Source: a virus
Virus record (IMG/VR): IMGVR_UViG_3300025483_000064
Span: 1 to 25,570 of that record
DNA length: 25,570 nt
Direction: 5' to 3' (one strand)
The notes beneath the pieces are model-generated. The model searched no databases. It saw only the letters and a program-made list of their open reading frames with translations, and had not been told where the DNA came from. The translations under genes were made by a program, and so were the position numbers. Positions 15,599 through 23,939 of the stretch are shown here, piece by piece. The number at the start of each line of letters is the position of its first letter. Position 1 is the first letter of the stretch.

Positions 15599-18500
15599 AT
15601 GCCACAGAAGACTAATCTTAACGCTATCCCATATTTCGACGATTACGATTCCGGGAAAGACTTCTATAAGGTATTATTCAGACCTTCCTATCCGATTCAG
15701 GGTAGGGAGCTGAATAGTATCCAGTCTATTCTGCAAAATCAGATTGAGAATTATGGCAAGAATCAGTTTAAGCAGGGCGATTTGGTCATCCCTGGAGAAG
15801 TTGGTCTGAATACAAAATTAGATTTTGTAAAATTATCTTCAGTTTCTGAAGTTGCTGTTAATGTTGACGGAGAAATCGTATATCAAAAATACGATATCGA
15901 AAATTTAGTAGGACAAAAGATTTCTGGATTGTCTTCTGGGGTTGTAGCACTAGTCCTTACTATATCAAAAGCAACAGAAAATAGTAATGACACAATTTAT
16001 GTAAAGTATTTGACGGCAGGAGACGGTGGTGATGAACAATCTTTCCGCCAAGGAGAAACTCTGGAAATTGTCGATGGCATTAATAGCCCTCTTCTCGTTG
16101 TTGGCACTGACGGGAGTGTTCTACCTACAACTATTAGTGTAACAAATCCAGATACAGGTGTAGTATCTTTTGTAGAAAGTCCCGCTATGGGATATGGTTC
16201 TGCTGTTAAAGTAGAAGAAGGTATCTATTTTGTTAACGGATTTTTTGTTCGTAATGATGAGGGACTTATTATTGTTTCCGGATATACTCAAACGCCATCA
16301 ACAAAAGTTGGTTTTAATGTATCAGAATCTGTAGTAACTCCAGAAAAAGATCCTAGTTTGTATGATAATGCAACTGGATCTTCTAACTTCGCATCTCCAG
16401 GTGCCCATAGATTACAGATCAAATTAGATCTTATCAAGTACGAGTACACAGAAACTCCAGAAAAGAATTTTATTCAACTGTTATCTATCAAAAATGGTGT
16501 TATTGAGCGCCAGGTTAGAAAAGTTGATTATACTTTAATCGAAGAGACTCTAGCAAGAAGAACATATGATGAGTCTGGTGATTATGTTGTAGATAACTTC
16601 GACACTGAAGTAAGAGAGTATTACCAGAGAAATGGTAATCTGGGAATTTATACAGCAGACACTGATGGTACGGTTAATGGATTATTGCCGTCAGAAGCTA
16701 CAGAGAAACTATTACTTTCTGTCGGACCAGGAAAAGCATATGTTCGGGGTTATGAAATTGTAAATAAGGAAACCAAGTATTTAGAATTAGACAAAGCAAG
16801 AAATACTTTATCCAGAGATAATATTAATATTAAAACCAATGGGGTTTCTAGCTTTAATATTACTAATGTCTATAATAGTGTACCCCTAAATGCTGAAGGT
16901 TCTGAACTTACTGCATACCCAACTATCTTTTTAAATTCTGTATATAATGATGGAACTATTGGATCAAATGATTTAGAAGTTTCTACTAATTATCTACAAA
17001 CTTTAAATAGAAGAGGTAAGTCTTTTAGTAAAGATGATGCTATTAAGACAATCTATTTGTTTTCAGATTTAGATCTTGGGTTGATTGACGAATCAAGCAT
17101 CGAACCAAATACACCTGCTGATCGCGCCGATCTTAAAAATATCTATTTTGTTCAGTCAAGAACATCATCTAACGCAGTATCTACGGTAAAAAGTGTTGAG
17201 ACTATTTCTTTTGCAAAAGTAACAAGACCAGAAGTAGGTGATGTTAATGCCCAATTCTTACAACTAACAGTTGCTGGAAGAAAAGACTATCTAGATCTTT
17301 TGTTTATTGAGTATGATGATAATGTAAGTACTAGAAGAAGACTTCTTTATAAATCTGAATCAGATGCTCAACAAGAAATTAATGAAATTGGATATATTGT
17401 TGATTATGATCAGACGATCACACCATTAATTGGAGTAGCAAAACCAAAAGATTTTACTCTTTTAAAGAATGCAACAGGATTTAATCCCGATACCGATGTT
17501 GTTATTTCTAAAGGTAGGTTATCTTCGGGAGAAGAAACTTATAATGGCATTTTTAACATGTCATATTTTAATCCAGTATTCTTTACTAGATTATTAGTTG
17601 ATTCTAGTATTACTTCAGATTTCAGTCCTGGTAAGTATATTGTAGGTTCTCAAAGTGGTGCCTATGGTATAATCGAAGGAAATAGTAATGGATTTTTGTC
17701 TACAGGTGCAAGTCTTTATGTAAAAACTTTATCCGGTAATTTCAAATCAGGCGAAACAATCACAAATGAAGAAGGTGGTATTTTAAGAATCGCTAAAGAG
17801 AATACTATTTCACATTTTATTGTAACCAGACAAGGAACTGGATACGACAGCACTGCAAAAATTTCTATTGATGGTGTTCAATATGAACCATCAGATGTAT
17901 TTGTTGGATCTTTTCAGTCATCCGATATTAGCGTTGGTGTTAGTGGCGGAACTTTATACAAGGTACAAATTTTAAATAGAGATGCAGTTTCTTTAGATTA
18001 TGTGGCACCTCCAGTAGTTGACTTTACCGGAGCTTTTACTATTCAAGCAAAGGTATTACCAGTATTGTTTAAGAACACTGTTCTTAACTATTCTGCAAAT
18101 AATGTAAAGTCTTTATATTCTGTTTATGGTTCTGGAAATGTATTTACAGCAGATATAGAAACTGTCGATCCTACATATTCCAATTCAACAGCAGTAACTG
18201 AATTTAATTTTTCTGGTACTAAAGGATATAAATTCTTGGAATGTACTGGTTTTGGCGCAAGTGCTGGAAAATATCTTATTCAAGGTGATGCAATCCAATT
18301 CAGTGATGACACTGGAGTAATTCACAAATATATTGTTGATTACGCTACCGATAGTCAAGGAACCACAAAATCAAGAATTTATTTAAATGGTGCTCTTCCA
18401 GAAAAAGTAACTTCAACTTCGGTTGTTAGGTTGCGTCCTATTATTAATAATACAGCAACTTCAACTTTAGTATTCCCAACTGGAAGTAAAGAAGTTAGTA

Positions 18501-21500
18501 GTTTAATTAAAACATCAGAAGACACTAAAATTAAATATTATATTAGAAGAGATTTTGTAACCACTGGGTCTAGTAGTGGTGGAGAAATTACTTTTGCAGC
18601 ACAGTTAGATTTTGGTACTCAAAGATTTGTTGATTTTAATGAAAAAGATTTTGTTGTTACTATTTTAGACAAAGGTGATTCTAATCGAGTAGAGACAGGT
18701 GATATTGTTTACTTGAGACCAGAATATGTTAATATTTTAAATACTACTGATGCAACTTCCGGGTTGTCTTCTGGTAGTATCACTATCGCATTTCCAAGTA
18801 ACTACTTTGGATCTAATGTTTCTAACTTCCCTAAACTTAAATTAACTGCCACTATTGAAGTATCAAAAGGAAGACCGAAGTTAAAAACATCAGTTTCAGA
18901 TTTGAGAATTATTATCAGAGCACCTGGTGATAGAGTTATTCCTTTGAGAGGAATTAACTACGATGATGAGAGTACCGAGTCATTTAGTTATTCTGATGTC
19001 TATGCTATCAAATATATTTACGAAGGTTCTGCGTCTTCCCCACCAACTGTAGACGTAAATGGTAATTTAGTTGTTGGTACAGATATAACCAACCGGTTTA
19101 CGTTTGATGATGGTCAGAGAGAAACATTCTATGACGTATCAAGGATTGTATTAAAACCAGGGTTTAGTCCACCAACAGGTCAAATAGTGGTTGCGTTTGA
19201 TTACTTCCAGCATTCGCAAGGAGATTTTTGCACTGTTGACTCATATATTCATGAGGCAGGTGTCGTCGCTGATGATATCCCATCATTCAATAGTACAGTA
19301 TACGGTATTGTAAATCTAAAGAATGTCATTGACTTCCGACCCAAAGTAGATTCAAATACAATTATTGCTGGTTATCAAGATTCATCGTTGTTGTCTCAAG
19401 CAGATTACATTAGTTTTATTGGTGATGGAGGTTCTGTATCTAGTACTCCTTCATCTAGTAGACTTCTTCCTTATACAATGTCATTTAGCGAGTCTCAATA
19501 TCTAGATAGAATTGATGGAGTATTTCTTAATCAAAAAGGAGAGTTTTTAATTAAGACTGGCAACTCTTCGCTCAATCCATCCAAACCGGAAATTATTGAA
19601 GATGGTATTCCTCTTTATTATGTTTATGTCCCAGCATTTACCAAATCAAGTAAGGATGTAAGAATTATTCCTGTTGATAATCGTAGATATACGATGCGTG
19701 ATATTGGTAAGTTAGAAAAACGTGTTGAGCGTTTAGAATATTACACGACATTAAGTATCCTAGAGCAGCAAGCTCTTAACATGCAAGTAAAGGATGTTTT
19801 GGGTATTGATAAAACCAAGAGTGGTTTTGTTGTTGACAATTTTGAAACTCATCAAGTTGGTAATATCAAGTCTTTAGATTACTTGTGTGCTATTGATCCA
19901 CAACAATCTGTTTTGCGTCCACAATCTAAAGAAGATAGTTTTTCTTTGATCGAAATTAATACTAGAGACGAACAAAGGAAACTAGATGGATATCAAAATT
20001 CTAATGGTGTCATTACACTACCATATAATAATGTTTCTTATGCTTCTAATGCATTTGCAACTAAAACTATCAATCCGAATCCATTCGTAATTCTACAATA
20101 TGTGGGTGATGCGGCATTAATTCCAAACATTGATCAATGGTATAACACAACGGTTGCTCCATTAGTAACAGAAAATAATACGAATCTATTTTCTATCTTC
20201 CTTGGTAAAAAAGATGTTAGGGCAGCATTTTCTAGCATCTACAATTCATTCGTTATTAACTGGGTTGGTGTTAATAAATCTTTCTTTAACATTAATAGTT
20301 TTGGCGAAAGTAACAGTAGTATTTCTGATTCTACGGTAAACTCTGCTAGTGTAGGAAGTACTTCTAATGTAAGTCCACAAAATAATGAGATTGCAAAGGG
20401 TGTTGGGTATAAAACAATTAATGGAACTAACGTTGCAAATGCATTGAGATTCTTCGCAAGATCAATTCCTGTTAAGTTTGTACTTAAGAGACTTAAACCC
20501 AAGACTCAACTTTATGTATTCATGGATCAAAGAAGTATTGGTCGTTGGGTCAATCCCGATTCCAGATTTACTGGTGTTGCCGGAAACTCTTTAACTACTT
20601 TTAATAATACTTTAACCACTGATGAATATGGTAATGCTAGTGGAATTATTTTAGTTCCTGCTGGTTATGCACCAAGAATGAATACTTCATGGTCTGGCGA
20701 TGTTAATACAACGCAGTATGACACTACTTCCGAAGAATTATTCTTCTCTACAGGTGTCAAGAATATTAGATTTACTTCTAGTTCCACTGATGCCAATAAA
20801 GATTTTGTAGATAGTTATGCTGAAGTTAAGTTCTATGCAACCGGTGTTCTCCCAGAAAATCCTGCTTCTATTATTTCAACTGCTCCAGCGATCTTTAAAT
20901 CAAACGAAGGTGTGCAGTTAATTGATAGTAATACAGAAAATAAATCCAGACCAAATCCTCTAGCACAAACTTTCAAAGTAGAAAACTTTGATGGTGGTAT
21001 GTTTGCTACAGCAGTAGATTTGTTCTTTGCCAAGAAGAGTTCTACTATTCCATTGAGAGTGTATCTAACTAATGTAGAAAGCGAGAAACCAAGTAAGTAT
21101 ATTATTCCTGGGTCACAAGTTACTTTATATCCAGACACTTTCCTTAAAGTTTATTCTTCTGGAAATATTACTATCAAACTTGGTGAATATGTAACGGGTA
21201 GAAGATCTCTTGCTTCTGGTCCTATTTCAAAAGTATTGGATAGAAATAATTTTGAAGTACTCGCATCAAGTAATGGAGAGATTTCTATTACAAATGAACA
21301 GGTATACACATTTGTATTGAGTAATCATAATGGTTCTTCGTTCTTTGCTAATGAAGATATTACTCTCACATCAGTTACCCAGTTCAACAATGCAAATAAT
21401 GCCACTGTAGGATTAAAGATTGCTAAAGACTCTGGTAGAGTTGCATCTCTTGATGTTACTAACCTCGGTTCTGGTTATGAAGGTGCTACTATTACTATCG

Positions 21501-23743
21501 AAAGTCCTCAACTTCCTGGTGGAAGCACTGCTACAGGTTCTGCAAAAGTTGATAACGGTCAACTTTACTTGGCAGAAATTGCTTTAGGTGGTAGAGGATA
21601 TACAGACCCACCATCAGTTGTTGTTAGAGGTTCTGGTAATGGTGCTACCGGCGCTGTCATTGGATCAAAACTAACTATTAATGAACCTGCAGTAAGAATG
21701 GGTATTGCTTCTGATACTGGAGATTCTATCCAGTCTACAATAGCAACAACATTTAAATTTGATTATCCAGTATATTTACAAAATAATACTGAATATGCTA
21801 TCAACATCGAATGCGATGATACTGAATATGAGATTTGGGCTTCTCGTTTAGGAGAAACTGATATTTCTTCTGGTTTAGTTGTTAATGCTCAACCATTACT
21901 TGGTTCTGTATTCAAATCACAGAATGTAGATAACTGGACGGAAGATCTGTTTGAAGATGTCAAATTTACTGTACATAGAGCAGAATTTGATACAACCAAA
22001 GTTGCAGAACTCAATATCAAGAATGAAGATCTCGGGTATGAAAAACTTGATCCGGATTCATTTGAAACTTATGCTCTTGCTAACAGTACAGCAACATCTG
22101 AACTGTTTAAAAATAATAGTAACATTGTCAAAGTTTATCATAGAGATCATGGATTTGAAGATTCTGGCATTTCAAAAGTATTCTTCCGTGGTGTAGATGA
22201 TTTTGCTGGATATAATGAGATTGATATAGAATCATCATTGTATACTGTTTCTAACGTCGGTATCGATAGTTATAATATCGTAGGTCCTTCTAGAGCATCA
22301 GACACAGGTTTTGGTGGTGGAGATACTATTCTTGCTTCTTATAATAGAAAGTACGAAAAACTTTACGCTCAAATTCCTTACTTACAATTATCAAATACGA
22401 AAATTGATAGTTTTGTAAAAACTACAAATGTAGTTCCTGTAGATTCTTCTACACAAGACTACAGTTCTTATGATGTTTCTGATATGGAAACTACATTCTT
22501 AAACGAAGAACAATATTTCCTAAATCAAAAAATGATTACTTCAAGAATTAATGAAGTTGTAAATGATATTGATAGCTCTTTACAATATAAAATTAATCTT
22601 TCTTCCGAGGTATCACACCTGTCTCCTGTTATTGATTTGCGTACAGCATCTGTTAAAACTATTTCTAACCGTGTTGATAACGCTTCTGGTTCTGAAAAAA
22701 GATTTGGTAAGAGATATCAAATCCTTAAAATGTATCCCATATACAAATTTACAATCACTGGTAACAATGACGGAAGTGGTGGAGCAGATATTTTGGCAGT
22801 AACTAATCAAAATGTTACTGGTCAAACTTCCGGAGCAGAGTCTGAAGTGTTGCGTGTGATCGATAATGATGTTTATGTAAAAATTAAAAATAGTTTACAG
22901 TTTACTGTTGGCGAAAATCTGTTCTTCAGCACCCAATCTGAAAGTGGTGGCGATTACGAAAACTTAACCATAACTATTTCTTCTTCTGGTATTTTTGAAC
23001 AAGTACCTAACTTTGTTGTTGGGGCAACTGTAAATGCTATCAACCCATCAATTAGAAGTGAAAAATATGAGAACAAGATTAGCAGTAAAGTAATCTCTTG
23101 GGATTCCAAAACAAAACTACTAACTTTAGAAAATGATAAGCAACCAATTAATAATGATTTTACTAGCGAAATTACTTTAGGTAGTGATTATGCAAGGGAA
23201 AGTCAAACATCAGATCAAATTGCTGATATTTTCAGGGTAGGTGATTTAATTGACTTCGACGGATCATCTTTTGAAACCTCCAAATTTGCAGAAGTTAGTA
23301 AAATGTCATTCAGTCAAGGCGTTGACTACGTTGCAGAAAATGGTTCTATCAATACCTCTAGTGCTTCAAAGTATGTTACCAAGGAGATCTTCATTAATAA
23401 TCCAGCATCTTCTATCAATACATATTTGACGGTAAATGTCAGAGACATAGAAAACATTAAAGTATTCTATAAGATTAAACCTGCTGCATCCCAGCAGAAT
23501 TTTGATGATATTAACTGGGAATATTTTAATGGTACTGGAGCTCCTGATCAACTTAATGAAATTGCAACAGCAGAAAATAGTATTTCAGGACAATTTGAGA
23601 AGCAGTCTTCTTATCAAGAATTGAGATATAGTGAAGAGGAGTTAACAGAATTTTCTTCTTTCGCTATTAAGATCGTCATGAAAACCGACGACCCTTCATA
23701 TGTCCCCAAGATTCAGGATCTGCGAGCAGTAGCTTCATTCTGA
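15599..23743 (+). CDS. Giant DUF4815-like virion protein in the gene 9/10 position (2714 aa)
   Basis: The N-terminus (LNAIPYFDDYDSGKDFYKVL, PSYPIQGRELNSIQSILQNQ, FKQGDLVIPG) is the hallmark of the DUF4815 family of large tailed-phage structural proteins. Further family-like parts are YTMRDIGKLEKRVERLEYYT at about 1363, a probable coiled coil; LKPKTQLYVFMDQ at about 1630; NPLAQTFKVENFDGGMFATA at about 1786; SHLSPVIDLRTASV at about 2340; and the C-terminal VPKIQDLRAVASF. GSGY modules occur near residues 740 and 1955-2015. It follows gp8 after 37 bases, the place of T4 genes 9 and 10, so an outer-wedge role joining baseplate to fibres is likely but inferred. The AT-rich gap holds no clear late box and no good ribosome site, so it is probably read from the promoter before gp8. 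Confidence 0.9.
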   Translation: MPQKTNLNAIPYFDDYDSGKDFYKVLFRPSYPIQGRELNSIQSILQNQIENYGKNQFKQGDLVIPGEVGLNTKLDFVKLSSVSEVAVNVDGEIVYQKYDIENLVGQKISGLSSGVVALVLTISKATENSNDTIYVKYLTAGDGGDEQSFRQGETLEIVDGINSPLLVVGTDGSVLPTTISVTNPDTGVVSFVESPAMGYGSAVKVEEGIYFVNGFFVRNDEGLIIVSGYTQTPSTKVGFNVSESVVTPEKDPSLYDNATGSSNFASPGAHRLQIKLDLIKYEYTETPEKNFIQLLSIKNGVIERQVRKVDYTLIEETLARRTYDESGDYVVDNFDTEVREYYQRNGNLGIYTADTDGTVNGLLPSEATEKLLLSVGPGKAYVRGYEIVNKETKYLELDKARNTLSRDNINIKTNGVSSFNITNVYNSVPLNAEGSELTAYPTIFLNSVYNDGTIGSNDLEVSTNYLQTLNRRGKSFSKDDAIKTIYLFSDLDLGLIDESSIEPNTPADRADLKNIYFVQSRTSSNAVSTVKSVETISFAKVTRPEVGDVNAQFLQLTVAGRKDYLDLLFIEYDDNVSTRRRLLYKSESDAQQEINEIGYIVDYDQTITPLIGVAKPKDFTLLKNATGFNPDTDVVISKGRLSSGEETYNGIFNMSYFNPVFFTRLLVDSSITSDFSPGKYIVGSQSGAYGIIEGNSNGFLSTGASLYVKTLSGNFKSGETITNEEGGILRIAKENTISHFIVTRQGTGYDSTAKISIDGVQYEPSDVFVGSFQSSDISVGVSGGTLYKVQILNRDAVSLDYVAPPVVDFTGAFTIQAKVLPVLFKNTVLNYSANNVKSLYSVYGSGNVFTADIETVDPTYSNSTAVTEFNFSGTKGYKFLECTGFGASAGKYLIQGDAIQFSDDTGVIHKYIVDYATDSQGTTKSRIYLNGALPEKVTSTSVVRLRPIINNTATSTLVFPTGSKEVSSLIKTSEDTKIKYYIRRDFVTTGSSSGGEITFAAQLDFGTQRFVDFNEKDFVVTILDKGDSNRVETGDIVYLRPEYVNILNTTDATSGLSSGSITIAFPSNYFGSNVSNFPKLKLTATIEVSKGRPKLKTSVSDLRIIIRAPGDRVIPLRGINYDDESTESFSYSDVYAIKYIYEGSASSPPTVDVNGNLVVGTDITNRFTFDDGQRETFYDVSRIVLKPGFSPPTGQIVVAFDYFQHSQGDFCTVDSYIHEAGVVADDIPSFNSTVYGIVNLKNVIDFRPKVDSNTIIAGYQDSSLLSQADYISFIGDGGSVSSTPSSSRLLPYTMSFSESQYLDRIDGVFLNQKGEFLIKTGNSSLNPSKPEIIEDGIPLYYVYVPAFTKSSKDVRIIPVDNRRYTMRDIGKLEKRVERLEYYTTLSILEQQALNMQVKDVLGIDKTKSGFVVDNFETHQVGNIKSLDYLCAIDPQQSVLRPQSKEDSFSLIEINTRDEQRKLDGYQNSNGVITLPYNNVSYASNAFATKTINPNPFVILQYVGDAALIPNIDQWYNTTVAPLVTENNTNLFSIFLGKKDVRAAFSSIYNSFVINWVGVNKSFFNINSFGESNSSISDSTVNSASVGSTSNVSPQNNEIAKGVGYKTINGTNVANALRFFARSIPVKFVLKRLKPKTQLYVFMDQRSIGRWVNPDSRFTGVAGNSLTTFNNTLTTDEYGNASGIILVPAGYAPRMNTSWSGDVNTTQYDTTSEELFFSTGVKNIRFTSSSTDANKDFVDSYAEVKFYATGVLPENPASIISTAPAIFKSNEGVQLIDSNTENKSRPNPLAQTFKVENFDGGMFATAVDLFFAKKSSTIPLRVYLTNVESEKPSKYIIPGSQVTLYPDTFLKVYSSGNITIKLGEYVTGRRSLASGPISKVLDRNNFEVLASSNGEISITNEQVYTFVLSNHNGSSFFANEDITLTSVTQFNNANNATVGLKIAKDSGRVASLDVTNLGSGYEGATITIESPQLPGGSTATGSAKVDNGQLYLAEIALGGRGYTDPPSVVVRGSGNGATGAVIGSKLTINEPAVRMGIASDTGDSIQSTIATTFKFDYPVYLQNNTEYAINIECDDTEYEIWASRLGETDISSGLVVNAQPLLGSVFKSQNVDNWTEDLFEDVKFTVHRAEFDTTKVAELNIKNEDLGYEKLDPDSFETYALANSTATSELFKNNSNIVKVYHRDHGFEDSGISKVFFRGVDDFAGYNEIDIESSLYTVSNVGIDSYNIVGPSRASDTGFGGGDTILASYNRKYEKLYAQIPYLQLSNTKIDSFVKTTNVVPVDSSTQDYSSYDVSDMETTFLNEEQYFLNQKMITSRINEVVNDIDSSLQYKINLSSEVSHLSPVIDLRTASVKTISNRVDNASGSEKRFGKRYQILKMYPIYKFTITGNNDGSGGADILAVTNQNVTGQTSGAESEVLRVIDNDVYVKIKNSLQFTVGENLFFSTQSESGGDYENLTITISSSGIFEQVPNFVVGATVNAINPSIRSEKYENKISSKVISWDSKTKLLTLENDKQPINNDFTSEITLGSDYARESQTSDQIADIFRVGDLIDFDGSSFETSKFAEVSKMSFSQGVDYVAENGSINTSSASKYVTKEIFINNPASSINTYLTVNVRDIENIKVFYKIKPAASQQNFDDINWEYFNGTGAPDQLNEIATAENSISGQFEKQSSYQELRYSEEELTEFSSFAIKIVMKTDDPSYVPKIQDLRAVASF

Positions 23744-23744
23744 T

Positions 23745-23939
23745 ATGCAACGTTATATAAAAGTTGAGGGTCAAGATGGATTTGTTAGAGATGTAACTAC
23801 AGGGGCAATTGTTTCAACTGCTCCTAAATCTTCTCGCAAATCTTTTTCTAACGAGTTCCGAAATGTAGTCTCTGAACTAAATACTTTGAAGGAAGAAATG
23901 TCCGAAATAAAGTCCCTCCTTAAGCAGTTAATCAAATGA
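23745..23939 (+). CDS. Small virion-cluster protein with C-terminal coiled coil (64 aa)
   Basis: A 64-residue protein starting MQRYIKVEGQDGFVRDVTTG. The opening pattern (I-x-V-x-G-x-x-x-x-VRD-x-x-TGAI) followed by a basic linker and a C-terminal heptad helix (LNTLKEEMSEIKSLLKQLIK) resembles small proteins I have seen beside structural genes of marine myoviruses; I know of no assigned function. It begins one base after the stop of the giant gene, and its own stop overlaps the next ATG (ATGA). That tight sandwich between an outer-baseplate protein and a fibre suggests a joint role, such as a fibre-attachment or trimerisation helper, but this is inference. The coiled coil argues for an oligomer. 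Confidence 0.85.
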   Translation: MQRYIKVEGQDGFVRDVTTGAIVSTAPKSSRKSFSNEFRNVVSELNTLKEEMSEIKSLLKQLIK

